A DNA stretch of 64,000 bases from Belnapia mucosa (lineage in GTDB: Bacteria > Pseudomonadota > Alphaproteobacteria > Acetobacterales > Acetobacteraceae), in the NCBI RefSeq assembly GCF_016775475.1, contig NZ_JAEUXJ010000011.1, positions 114,189-178,188 on the forward strand, read 5' to 3'. Position 1 is the first letter of the stretch. Each line of letters begins with the position of its first letter. Shown piece after piece: positions 22,077 to 32,573 of this stretch. The position numbers and the translations under genes are program-made. The notes beneath the pieces are model-generated. The model was given only the letters and a program-made list of their open reading frames with translations, did no database searches and was not told the DNA's origin.

Positions 22077-23035
22077 TCGACCCGGATATTCGCCGCCTGC
22101 GCCACGCGCTGCCACTTCGCCGATTCGGCGGCGATGGTGGCGGTGAAGTCCTCCGGGCTGGTCCAATGCGCGGCGGCGCCCTGTTCGGCCAGGCCGTCGC
22201 GCACCGTCGGGGTCTCGCTCGCCGCCTTCAGCACGGTGGAGAGCCGCGACGCCACCGGCGCCGGCAGGCCAGCCGGGCCGAGCAGGCTGTACCAGTTATC
22301 CGCGACCACATCCGGCAGCCCCGCCTCGGCGGTGGTCGCCAGGTTGGGCAGCAGGGTGCTGCGCCGGACACTCGCCAGCGCCAGGGCCCGCATCGCGCCG
22401 CTGCGGATATGGGGCAGCACCACGGGCAGATCGGCGAAGAGCAGCTGGATCTGCCCACCCAGCAGATCCGTCACCGCCGGCGCACCGCCGCGATAAGGCA
22501 CGACGGTGATGTCGAGCCCGGTCTGCAGCCGCAGCATCTCCGCCGCTAGGTGCGAGATGCCGGCGGCCCCCGCGGTGCCGATATTCAGCCGCAGGCCACG
22601 GTCCCGGCCACGCGCCAGCAGCCCCGGCAGGTCCTTGACCCCGAGCGAGGGCGTGGCCACCAGCGCCTCCGGCACCAGGGTGAGGATGCTGATCGGGGTG
22701 AAGTCGGCCGGCACCCGGTAGGGCACGTTGCTGCTGACATGTGGCAGGATCACCAGTGGCCCGCTGCTGGTCACCACCAGCGCATGGCCATCGGCCGGCG
22801 CCTTGGCCACCGCATCCACGCCGATGATCCCGCCCGCGCCGGCCCGATTCTCGATCACCACCGGCTGGCCGAGCATCGCCGACATCGGCTGGGCATAGAG
22901 CCGGGCGATGATGTCGTTGGGCCCGCCGGGCGGGTAGGGGATGACGAGGCGGATGGGGCGGGATGGCCAGCCGCCCTGGGCCCGGGCCGCGATGGGCAGG
23001 GCACAGGCGGCCGCGAGCAGGTGGCGCCGTTGCAT
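22073..23035 (-). CDS. Bug-family (TctC-like) tripartite tricarboxylate transporter binding protein
   Basis: 320-residue periplasmic binding protein. Signal peptide: MQRRHLLAAACALPIAARAQ. Family signatures: GWPSRPIRLVIPYPPGGPND, VIENRAGAGGIIGVDAVAKA, VPYRGGAPAVTDLLGGQIQLL. The start is backed by GGAGGAAA directly before the ATG. No TctA or TctB membrane genes adjoin it, so it is an orphan that either pairs with permeases elsewhere or has a sensing role. Ligands of this family are mostly small carboxylates. Confidence 0.92.
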   Translation of the reverse strand: MQRRHLLAAACALPIAARAQGGWPSRPIRLVIPYPPGGPNDIIARLYAQPMSAMLGQPVVIENRAGAGGIIGVDAVAKAPADGHALVVTSSGPLVILPHVSSNVPYRVPADFTPISILTLVPEALVATPSLGVKDLPGLLARGRDRGLRLNIGTAGAAGISHLAAEMLRLQTGLDITVVPYRGGAPAVTDLLGGQIQLLFADLPVVLPHIRSGAMRALALASVRRSTLLPNLATTAEAGLPDVVADNWYSLLGPAGLPAPVASRLSTVLKAASETPTVRDGLAEQGAAAHWTSPEDFTATIAAESAKWQRVAQAANIRVD

Positions 23036-23100
23036 GGGTTTCCTCCGGGGCGTCCTTGCCCCGGATGATGCCCCTCCCGGCGCCGGCCGGGAAGCGCGCG

Positions 23101-23493
23101 CTACCAGCCCTCGGACGGTGCCTCCTGCGGCCTGCCGTAATAGGGGGAGGCATAGGGGTCCTGGTACTGCTGCTGATACTGGGGTTGCTGGTATTGGTAC
23201 TGCTGCTGGTACTGGGGCTGGGCGTAGTAGCCCTGCGCCTCCGCCGCGTTCCGCTGGTCGGCCGAATTGCCGATGAGCCCGCCCACCAGCGCGCCCGCGG
23301 CCGCGCCGCCCAGGACGGCCCCGCCGCCCCGGCCGACCACCGCGCCCAGCAACCCGCCCGCCGCCGCGCCGGTGACCGCACCGGCCGCCGTGCTGGAGGG
23401 TGGCGCGGCATAGTAATAGGGCTCCGGCTGCACCACGCAGCCACCGAGCGGCAGCGCCGCCAGAGCCGCCAGCCAGACGCTCGATCGCATCAT
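23101..23493 (-). CDS. Glycine-zipper lipoprotein with Q/Y-rich tail
   Basis: 130-residue protein. A lipoprotein signal peptide ends LAALPLGGC (lipobox Cys near residue 19). Next comes a glycine-zipper membrane segment (GAVTGAAAGGLLGAVVGRGG, then AAAGALVGGLIGNSADQRNA), as in the 17-kDa/SlyB-like outer-membrane lipoproteins. The C-terminal 45 residues are low-complexity, built on an imperfect 11-residue repeat QYQQQYQYQQP. Two adjacent ATGs (23493, 23490); GAGGG lies directly upstream. The function is unknown; an envelope-associated structural role is likely. Confidence 0.82.
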   Translation of the reverse strand: MMRSSVWLAALAALPLGGCVVQPEPYYYAAPPSSTAAGAVTGAAAGGLLGAVVGRGGGAVLGGAAAGALVGGLIGNSADQRNAAEAQGYYAQPQYQQQYQYQQPQYQQQYQDPYASPYYGRPQEAPSEGW

Positions 23494-23660
23494 CCCTCGC
23501 TCTCCGATACACCACCGCAACGCGCCAATGGCGGCAGTAGCTGCATCAGCCATGCTTGAGGCGGCCACCGCATGGCGGCGGCATGGCAGGGGCGTGGCAG
23601 CGGCCTCGACAGGGCAGGGCTTCGGCGAAAGAATGCCGGCCTGCAAGGCCCAAGGGGAGC

Positions 23661-24233
23661 ATGGTGGGGGAAGCGGTGCCCGATCCTGAAGCGCCGCCGG
23701 CGCGCCTGCTCGCAATCCTTGGCGTCTTCAGCCAGCTCGGCATGGCGAGTTTCGGCGGCGGCCTCGCCGGCTGGATGCACCGGGAGGTAGTGGTGCGGCG
23801 CCGCTGGCTGAGCGAGGAGGGATTCCTCGCCGGCCTCGCCCTAGGCCAGGTGCTGCCGGGGCCGAACAGCGTGAATCTCGCCCTCTATATCGGCCAGCAG
23901 CTCCGCGGCTTTCCCGGGGCGGCGATGGCCTTCATCGGCATCCTCGGCCCACCCTTCCTGTTCATTCTCGGCCTGGCGCTGCTCTATGGCTGGGGGATGG
24001 GGATGGCCGGCTTCGGCGTGGTGCTGGGCGGCGTGGCGGCGGCGGGGCTGGCCAATTCCGTCACCACCGGGCTGCGGACGGCCCGCCACATGCGCGGCCT
24101 CTGGCCCTGGGTGATGGCGGGGGCAACCTTCATCGCGGTCGGGCTGCTGCGCTGGCCGATGATCCCGGTCGTGGCGGTGCTGATCCCGGCCAGCATCGGC
24201 CTGGCCTGGCTGGGCGGGCGGGCGCGTGGCTGA
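23661..24233 (+). CDS. Chromate transporter, half-size subunit 1
   Basis: 190-residue membrane protein with a single CHR domain: FGGGLAGWMHREVVVRRRWL then LGQVLPGPNSVNLALYIGQQ, the LPGP-xxx-YIG hallmark. Full-length ChrA has two fused CHR domains; this gene and the next each carry one and together should form a heterodimer. The start is uncertain: ATG 23661 is close behind AAGGGGAG, and GTG 23664 has better spacing. Substrate could be chromate/sulfate or another anion; half-size family members are often of unproven function. Confidence 0.88.
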   Translation: MVGEAVPDPEAPPARLLAILGVFSQLGMASFGGGLAGWMHREVVVRRRWLSEEGFLAGLALGQVLPGPNSVNLALYIGQQLRGFPGAAMAFIGILGPPFLFILGLALLYGWGMGMAGFGVVLGGVAAAGLANSVTTGLRTARHMRGLWPWVMAGATFIAVGLLRWPMIPVVAVLIPASIGLAWLGGRARG

Positions 24234-24765
24234 ACGGCTCACCGCCCTGCTGCTGGTCTTCGCGCCGCTCTCCCTGGTCTCGCTCGGCGGCGGGCCCTCG
24301 ATCTTCGCCGAGATGCAGCGCCAGGCGGTCGAGGTGCATGGCTGGATGACCGAGCGGCAATTCATCGACCTTTTCGCCATCTCCCGCGCTGCGCCGGGGC
24401 CCGGATCCCTGATCTGCGCCCTGATTGGCTGGCAGGCGGCGGGCTTCGCGGGAGCGCTGGCCGGGGCGATCGGCCTATATGGGCCGTCCTCCTGCCTGTT
24501 GCTGGCGGTTGGCCATTGGTGGCGGCGGCGGGGCGACAGCCCGGTGCGGAAGGTGATCGAGCGCGCGCTGGCGCCGATCGCGGTCGGGCTGATCTTCGCC
24601 GGGGTCTATACGCTGGTGCAGGCCGATGGAGCGGGCAGGCTGGAGGTGGCGACGCTCCTCCTCTGCACCCTGGCGCTGCTGCGCGGGGCCAGCCCCTATG
24701 CGGTGATGGCGGTGGTGGCGCTGCTCTATGCCGGGTTGCAGCAGGCCGGGATCCTGGTCGGATAG
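24226..24765 (+). CDS. Chromate transporter, half-size subunit 2
   Basis: 179-residue CHR-domain membrane protein, second half of the split pair. Motifs: SLVSLGGGPSIFAEMQRQAV and SRAAPGPGSLICALIGWQAA (the APGP-IG hallmark). It starts at GTG and overlaps the first half by 8 bases, so translation is coupled. The two halves differ enough in sequence to adopt opposite membrane topology, as known for paired small CHR proteins. Confidence 0.88.
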   Translation: MAERLTALLLVFAPLSLVSLGGGPSIFAEMQRQAVEVHGWMTERQFIDLFAISRAAPGPGSLICALIGWQAAGFAGALAGAIGLYGPSSCLLLAVGHWWRRRGDSPVRKVIERALAPIAVGLIFAGVYTLVQADGAGRLEVATLLLCTLALLRGASPYAVMAVVALLYAGLQQAGILVG

Positions 24766-24847
24766 CAGCCTATCTGTCCCCGTTGACACGGGAAGGGGCC
24801 GGGCAACAGGATGCGCGGCCTGTCATTGCCAAGAATGAGGAACGCCC

Positions 24848-26923
<2,076 letters not shown>

Positions 26924-26948
26924 CCCTCAAACGACAAGGAGAGACCCG

Positions 26949-28151
26949 ATGGACCTCCGCTTCACCGATGAGGAAATCGCCTTCCGCAAGGAGGTCCGCG
27001 ATTTCATCGCCAAGGAACTGCCGGCCGAGACGCGGGAGCGGATGATCGCCGGCAAGTCCCCCACCAAGGACCAGGTGGTGGACTGGCAGCGCAAGCTGAA
27101 CGCCCGCGGCTGGGCCGCGCCGGAATGGCCGAAGGAGGCCGGCGGGCCGGGCTGGACGCTCGCCCAGCGCTATATCTTCCGCGAGGAGCTGCAGCAGGCG
27201 CCGGCGCCGTCCCCGCTCGGCTTCAACATCAATATGTGCGGGCCGGTCATCATCGAATTCGGCACCGAGGAGCAGAAGAAGAAATACCTGCCCCGCATGT
27301 TGAACCTCGATGATTGGTGGTGCCAGGGCTTCTCCGAGCCGGGCGCCGGCTCCGACCTCGCGGGCCTCAAGACCCGGGCGGTGCGGGAGGGCGACCATTA
27401 TGTCGTCAACGGTCAGAAGACCTGGACGACGCTCGCCCAGCATGCCGACTGGATCTTCCTCCTCGTCCGCACCGATCCGGCGGCGAAGAAGCAGGAAGGC
27501 ATCTCCTTCCTGCTCTGCGACATGAAGACGCCCGGGATCACCGTCCGCCCGATCATCACCATCGAGGGCGGGCATGAGGTGAACGAGGTCTTCTTCGATG
27601 ACGTGAAGATTCCGGCGGAGAACCTCGTCGGCGAGGAGAACAAGGGCTGGGACTGCGCCAAATTCCTGCTGGGCAATGAGCGTTTCGGCCAGGCCCGGGT
27701 CGGCGCCTCGCGCGAGCGCATCCGCCGGTTGAAGGTTATTGCCCAGGAAAGCATGGATGGCGGCCGGCCGCTGATGGAGGATCCGGATTTCCGCCGCAAG
27801 GTGACGGAGATCGAGGTCGAGCTGAAGGCGCTGGAGATGACCGTCATGCGCGTCATCGCCACCGAGACCAAGCGCAAGGACAAGAAGCCGGACCCCGCGA
27901 CCTCGGTCCTCAAGATCAAGGGCACCGAGATCCAGCAGATGTGCTCCGAGCTGCTGATGAAGGCGGCTGGCCCTTATGCCTGGGTGGATGGCGACCCGGA
28001 TGAGGAAGGCGCGAGCAACGATGTGGACGTCGCGCCCGACTGGGCCTTCGGTCTGGCGGGCGTCTACTTCAACTGGCGCAAGCAGAGCATCTATGGCGGG
28101 TCGAACGAGATCCAGCGCAACATCATGGCCAAAGCGTTTTTGGGGCTCTGA
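26949..28151 (+). CDS. Acyl-CoA dehydrogenase, PimC-like large subunit
   Basis: 400-residue FAD-dependent acyl-CoA dehydrogenase. Features: WWCQGFSEPGAGSDLAGLKT (FAD/substrate loop), DHYVVNGQKTWTTLAQHADW, and the C-terminal IYGGSNEIQRNIMAKAFLGL that carries the catalytic-Glu position. An inserted segment DGDPDEEGASNDVDVAPDWA near residue 345 is typical of the PimC branch. Ribosome site AAGGAGAGA before the ATG. It is followed after six bases by a divergent paralogue, with which it probably forms an alpha/beta heteromer. Confidence 0.92.
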   Translation: MDLRFTDEEIAFRKEVRDFIAKELPAETRERMIAGKSPTKDQVVDWQRKLNARGWAAPEWPKEAGGPGWTLAQRYIFREELQQAPAPSPLGFNINMCGPVIIEFGTEEQKKKYLPRMLNLDDWWCQGFSEPGAGSDLAGLKTRAVREGDHYVVNGQKTWTTLAQHADWIFLLVRTDPAAKKQEGISFLLCDMKTPGITVRPIITIEGGHEVNEVFFDDVKIPAENLVGEENKGWDCAKFLLGNERFGQARVGASRERIRRLKVIAQESMDGGRPLMEDPDFRRKVTEIEVELKALEMTVMRVIATETKRKDKKPDPATSVLKIKGTEIQQMCSELLMKAAGPYAWVDGDPDEEGASNDVDVAPDWAFGLAGVYFNWRKQSIYGGSNEIQRNIMAKAFLGL

Positions 28152-28157
28152 AGACAG

Positions 28158-29303
28158 ATGGATTTCGACCTGACGGAAGAGCAGCGCCTGCTGCAGGACA
28201 GCGTGGCGCGGCTGCTGGGCGACAAATACGGCTTCGAGCAGCGCAAGGCCTATATGAAGGCGGGCGATGGCTGGAGCCGCGAGATCTGGTCGCAATTCGC
28301 AGAGCTCGGCCTGCTCGGCCTGCCTTTCGGCGAAGATGAGGGCGGCTTTGGCGGCGGCCCGGTGGAGACCTTGATCGTCGCCGAGCAGATCGGGCGGTAC
28401 ATCACCCTCGAGCCCTGGATGAGCACCGTCGTCATCGGCGGCGGCTTCCTCCGCCACGGCGCCTCGCAGGAGCTGCGCAACGAGCTGGTGCCGCAGGTGG
28501 CCTCGGGCGAGATGCTGCTGGCCTTCGCCCAGGTGGAGCGGCAGTCGCGCTATGACCTCTTCGACGTGGCGACGACGGCGAAGCGGGATGGTGATGGTTG
28601 GGTCATCAATGGCCGCAAGGGCTATGTGGTGCATGGCGACAGCGCCGACCGGCTGATCGTCACCGCCCGCGTGGCCGGCAGCCAGCGCGACCAGAAGGGC
28701 ATCGGCGTCTTCCTCGTCGATGCCAAGGGGCCGGGGGTGGAGCGGCGCGGTTACCGCACCGTCGATGGGCAGCGGGCGGCCGAGGTGGAATTCTCCAATG
28801 CCCGGGCGCTCGCCGTGCTCGGCAACCCGGAGGACGGGCTGCCGCTGGTCGATCAGGTGGTCGATGAATGCATCGCTGCCCTGGCCGGGGAGGCGGTCGG
28901 CGCCATGCAGGCGGTGCATGACATGACCATCGACTACATGAAGACCCGCCAGCAATTCGGCCGGCCGATCGGCAGCTTCCAGGCCCTGCAGCACCGCGCG
29001 GCGGATATGCTGGTCGCGCTGGAGCAGGCGCGGTCCATGTCCTATTTCGCCGCCATGTCCGCCGCCGAGCGCAACCCGGAGGAGCGGCGCAAGGCGATGG
29101 CCGCGGTGAAGGTGCAGATCGGCCGCTCGGCCCGCTTCGTCGGGCAGCAGAGCGTCCAGCTGCATGGCGGCATCGCCATGACCATCGAATACGCCGCCGG
29201 CCACTATTTCAAGCGGCTGACGGTGAATGACGCGATGTTCGGCGATGCCGATCATTACGTCCGCTACCTGTCCGAAAGCGGCGGCTTGGTCGCCGCCGCC
29301 TGA
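28158..29303 (+). CDS. Acyl-CoA dehydrogenase, PimD-like small subunit
   Basis: 381-residue acyl-CoA dehydrogenase paired with the preceding gene. Recognisable: DLTEEQRLLQDSVARLLGDK, WVINGRKGYVVHGDSADRL, TRQQFGRPIGSFQALQHRAA, and VQLHGGIAMTIEYAAGHYFK. The usual YGGSNEIQ C-terminal site is replaced by HGGIAMTIEYAAGHYFKRLT, as in the partner subunits of heteromeric dehydrogenases, so catalysis may rely on the other subunit's Glu. The operon ends with a strong perfect hairpin. Confidence 0.9.
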   Translation: MDFDLTEEQRLLQDSVARLLGDKYGFEQRKAYMKAGDGWSREIWSQFAELGLLGLPFGEDEGGFGGGPVETLIVAEQIGRYITLEPWMSTVVIGGGFLRHGASQELRNELVPQVASGEMLLAFAQVERQSRYDLFDVATTAKRDGDGWVINGRKGYVVHGDSADRLIVTARVAGSQRDQKGIGVFLVDAKGPGVERRGYRTVDGQRAAEVEFSNARALAVLGNPEDGLPLVDQVVDECIAALAGEAVGAMQAVHDMTIDYMKTRQQFGRPIGSFQALQHRAADMLVALEQARSMSYFAAMSAAERNPEERRKAMAAVKVQIGRSARFVGQQSVQLHGGIAMTIEYAAGHYFKRLTVNDAMFGDADHYVRYLSESGGLVAAA

Positions 29304-29313
29304 ATGTTCGCGG

Positions 29314-29341
29314 GCCCCTGCCGAGACGTCTCGGCAGGGGC
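29314..29341. terminator. Perfect 28-base palindrome, probable transcription terminator
   Basis: GCCCCTGCCGAGAC and its exact complement abut with no spacer (29314-29341), so up to 12-13 bp of stem can form in RNA. It lies 11 bases after the acyl-CoA dehydrogenase stop. No U tract follows, so it may work as a U-less terminator or a processing/stability hairpin. Confidence 0.6.
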
Positions 29342-29426
29342 GCCGTGACGACCCTCCCCGCGGGGCTGGGAGGCGAAGACGCCCTATCTGCGCTATCTGG
29401 AGGTGAAGGGGGCGAAAAGGGCCGAA

Positions 29427-29448
29427 ATCCGTTTGCACAATAACGGAT
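29427..29448. promoter_or_regulatory. Operator-like inverted repeat upstream of the nicotinate-locus transporter
   Basis: ATCCGTT-N8-AACGGAT, a perfect 7-bp inverted repeat 50 bases before the binding-protein gene at 29498. It overlaps a -35-like TTGCAC (29433-29438), which has a weak TTCCAT 17 bases further on. The geometry suits a dimeric regulator. It does not match the MarR sites near 39.9 and 40.4 kb. Confidence 0.5.
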
Positions 29449-29497
29449 ATTGCGGTTCCATATCGCCTTCGCAGTCGCAGCGAGACCGGGGGCAGCA

Positions 29498-30715
29498 ATG
29501 ACGGGACGGGCGATCGGGCGCCGCCAGATTCTGGCGGGCGCCGGGGTGGCGGCATTGGCAGCGCCGAATCTGGCGCGAGCCCAGGCCACGCCGATCCGCA
29601 TTGGCGAGATCAACAGCTACACCGCCCAGCCTGCCTTCCTGCAGCCCTACCGCAATGCCTGGATCCTGGCGCAGGAACAGGTGAATGCCGCAGGCGGCAT
29701 TAACGGCCGTCCGATCGAGACCATCTTCCGCGACGATGCCGGCAAGCCGGAGGATGCCGTGCGCCTCGCCGGCGAACTGGTGAATGCCGAGCGCGTCTCG
29801 CTGCTGGCCGGCGGGTTCCTGTCGAATATCGGGCTGGCGCTGGCGGATTTCGCCAACCAGAACCGCCGCCTCTTCGTCGCCTCCGAGCCGCTGACCGACG
29901 CCTTGGTCTGGAGCCGAGGCAACCGCTACACCTTCCGCCTCCGCGCCAGCACCTATATGCAATCCGCCATGCTGGTGGAGGAAGCAGCGAAGCTGCCCGC
30001 CAAGCGCTGGGCCACCGTCGCGCCGAATTATGAATACGGCCAATCCGCCGTGCGCTGGTTCAAGGAACTGCTGACCCGCGCCAAGCCGGGCGTCGAATTC
30101 GTCGCCGAGCAATTCCCCGCCCTCGGCCGCATTGATGCCGGCGCCACCGTCCAGGCCCTCGCCGCCGCCAATCCGGAGGCGATCTTCAACGTCACCTTCG
30201 GCGCCGACCTGACCAATTTCGTCCGCCAGGGCTCGACCCGCGGCCTGTTCGAACGGCGCCGGGTGGTCTCCCTGCTGACCGGGGAGCCGGAATATCTCGA
30301 CCCGCTGGGGGATGAGGCGCCGGAGGGCTGGATCGTCACCGGCTACCCGTGGGAACAGATCGACACGCCCAGCCATACCCCCTTCCGCGAGGCCTATCGC
30401 AAGCGCTGGAACGACTATCCGCGGCTCGGCAGCGTGGTCGGCTATGACACCGTGATGGCGATCGCGGCGCTGCTGAAGAAGACGCCCTCGACCGAGACCG
30501 AGGCGATGGTCGATGCCATGGCCGGGCTGCAATTCAACTCGGTCTTCGGCCCTATCGAGTTCCGCGCCATCGATCATCAATCCACCATGGGCGCCTTTGT
30601 CGGCCGCACGGTGCTGAAGAACGGCAAGGGCGCCATGGCCGACTGGCGCTACGCCGATGGCAAGGACTACCTGCCCTCGGACGATGTTGTGCGGACGCTG
30701 CGGCCCCAGGCCTGA
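29498..30715 (+). CDS. Branched-chain-amino-acid-type ABC transporter substrate-binding protein
   Basis: 405-residue periplasmic binding protein (peripla_BP_6, type I fold). Tat-like signal with IGRRQILAGAGVAALAAPNL and cleavage after ARA. The mature start TPIRIGEINSYTAQPAFLQP and VNAAGGINGRPIETIFRDDA are typical of LivJ/AmiC-like proteins. First gene of a complete ABC system (binding protein, fused permease, two ATPases) that converges on the nicotinate-type operon. A pyridine carboxylate as ligand is an inference from location only. Confidence 0.9.
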   Translation: MTGRAIGRRQILAGAGVAALAAPNLARAQATPIRIGEINSYTAQPAFLQPYRNAWILAQEQVNAAGGINGRPIETIFRDDAGKPEDAVRLAGELVNAERVSLLAGGFLSNIGLALADFANQNRRLFVASEPLTDALVWSRGNRYTFRLRASTYMQSAMLVEEAAKLPAKRWATVAPNYEYGQSAVRWFKELLTRAKPGVEFVAEQFPALGRIDAGATVQALAAANPEAIFNVTFGADLTNFVRQGSTRGLFERRRVVSLLTGEPEYLDPLGDEAPEGWIVTGYPWEQIDTPSHTPFREAYRKRWNDYPRLGSVVGYDTVMAIAALLKKTPSTETEAMVDAMAGLQFNSVFGPIEFRAIDHQSTMGAFVGRTVLKNGKGAMADWRYADGKDYLPSDDVVRTLRPQA

Positions 30716-30725
30716 CCGCCGCACC

Positions 30726-32573
30726 TTGGAGAACCTTCTGCTCCAGGCGCTCAGCGGCCTGGCGAGCGCCTCGTCGCTCTTCCTCGTGGCCTCCGGGCTG
30801 ACCGTCATTTTCGGGGTCAGCCGGGTGGTCAATTTCGCCCATGGCTCGCTCTACATGCTGGGCGCCTATCTGGCCTTCACCCTCGTCACGCAACTGCCGC
30901 GCGGCCATCTCGGCTTCTGGGGCGGGGTGGTCGGGGCGGCGATCATCGTCGGGCTGATCGGCGTAGTGGTGGAGGTGCTGCTGCTGCGCCGCATCTATCG
31001 CGCGCCGGAGCTGTTCCAGCTGCTCGCCACCTTCGGCGTGGTGCTGATCGTGCAGGACCTGGCGCTGATGACCTGGGGCGCGCAGGACCTGCTCGGCCCG
31101 CGCGCGCCGGGGCTGCGCGGCAGCACGGAAATCCTCGGCCTTCGCTTCCCGCTCTATGAGCTGTTCCTGATCGGTGTCGGGCCGGTGGTTCTCGGCCTGC
31201 TCTGGCTGCTGTTCCATCGCACGCGCTGGGGCACGCTGGTCCGGGCGGCGACCCAGGACCGGGAGATGGTGGGCGCGCTCGGCGTCAATCAGCGGATGCT
31301 CTTCACCTCGGTCTTCTTCCTCGGCAGCCTGCTCGCCGGCCTCGGCGGTGCGCTGCAATTGCCGCGGGAGAGCGTCAACCTGCATATGGATCTCTCCATC
31401 ATCACCGAGGCCTTCGTGGTGGTGGTGGTGGGCGGGCTCGGCAGCCTTTCGGGCGCCGCGCTGGCGGCGCTGCTGATCGGGGAGCTGCATGCCTTCGGCA
31501 TCCTGGTCCTGCCGAAGATCACGCTGGTGCTCGTCTTCCTGGTGATGGCGCTGGTGCTGGTGGTGCGGCCGCACGGGCTGCTCGGCAAGCCGGAAGCGGC
31601 GGCGCGGGGCGGGCAGGGGAGCGCGGCGCCGCTGATCGGCCCGGCGCCGCCGGCGCTGCGCCGACTGGGGCTTGCGGCGCTGGCCGTTGCGGTCCTGCTG
31701 CCGCCCTTCCTCGGCGATTATGCGCTCTCGGTGTTGACGGAGATGGCGATCCTCGTCCTCTTCGCCGCCAGCCTGCACCTCATCATGGGGCCGGGCGGCA
31801 TGGCGAGCTTCGGCCATGCGGCCTATTTCGGCCTCGGCGCCTATGGAGCGGCGCTGGCGGGGCAATGGCTCGGGGCACCGATGCTGGCGGGGCTGGCGCT
31901 GGCGCCGCTGGCGGCGGGTATCTTCGGCCTGGTCTTCGGCTTCTTCTGCGTGCGGCTGTCCGGCGTCTATGCCGCCATGCTGACCCTCGCCTTCGCCCAG
32001 ATCGCCTGGTCGGTCGCCTTTCAGTGGGTGGAGCTGACCGGTGGCGACAACGGCATCCTGGGCGTCTGGCCGGATCGTTGGGCGGCGCCCAAGCTGGTCT
32101 ATTACTACCTTGCCCTGGTCCTCTGCCTCGGGGCGACGCTGCTGCTGCGACGGGTCATTCATGCGCCCTTCGGCTATGCGCTGCGGGCGCAGCGGGACAG
32201 CACCCTGCGGGCCGAGGCGATCGGCATCGATGCCTTCCGCATCCGCTGGCTGGGCTTCGGCCTGGCAGCCGCGGCGGCGGGCATCGCCGGCGGACTCTTC
32301 GCCTATGCCAAGGGCAGCGTCTTCCCGACCTATATGGACATCCCGCGCAGCGTCGATGCGTTGCTGATGGTGCTGCTGGGCGGGGTGCACACCCTCTCCG
32401 GCCCGATTGTCGGTGCGCTCGCCCTGACCGGCTTGCAGGAACAGCTGGTGCGGATCACCGATTACTGGCGGCTGGTCCTCGGCAGCATCATCGTGCTGCT
32501 TGTACTGTTCTTCCCCCAAGGCCTCGCCGGCGCGGCCCGGGCAAGGTGGGAGGCGCGCCATGGCGACGCTTGA
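30726..32573 (+). CDS. Fused LivH-LivM ABC transporter permease
   Basis: 615-residue membrane protein combining two normally separate permeases. Residues 1-~290 are LivH-like (SGLTVIFGVSRVVNFAHGSL; AFVVVVVGGLGSLSGAALAA). After a linker rich in P/A/G at about 290-320 follows a LivM-like half (LHLIMGPGGMASFGHAAYFG; ELTGGDNGILGV; LLMVLLGGVHTLSGPIVGAL). Start assigned to TTG at 30726, since no ATG is available before the first membrane segment; this is uncertain. The 3' end overlaps livG by 14 bases. Each half keeps its own EAA-like cytoplasmic loop. Confidence 0.9.
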   Translation: MENLLLQALSGLASASSLFLVASGLTVIFGVSRVVNFAHGSLYMLGAYLAFTLVTQLPRGHLGFWGGVVGAAIIVGLIGVVVEVLLLRRIYRAPELFQLLATFGVVLIVQDLALMTWGAQDLLGPRAPGLRGSTEILGLRFPLYELFLIGVGPVVLGLLWLLFHRTRWGTLVRAATQDREMVGALGVNQRMLFTSVFFLGSLLAGLGGALQLPRESVNLHMDLSIITEAFVVVVVGGLGSLSGAALAALLIGELHAFGILVLPKITLVLVFLVMALVLVVRPHGLLGKPEAAARGGQGSAAPLIGPAPPALRRLGLAALAVAVLLPPFLGDYALSVLTEMAILVLFAASLHLIMGPGGMASFGHAAYFGLGAYGAALAGQWLGAPMLAGLALAPLAAGIFGLVFGFFCVRLSGVYAAMLTLAFAQIAWSVAFQWVELTGGDNGILGVWPDRWAAPKLVYYYLALVLCLGATLLLRRVIHAPFGYALRAQRDSTLRAEAIGIDAFRIRWLGFGLAAAAAGIAGGLFAYAKGSVFPTYMDIPRSVDALLMVLLGGVHTLSGPIVGALALTGLQEQLVRITDYWRLVLGSIIVLLVLFFPQGLAGAARARWEARHGDA

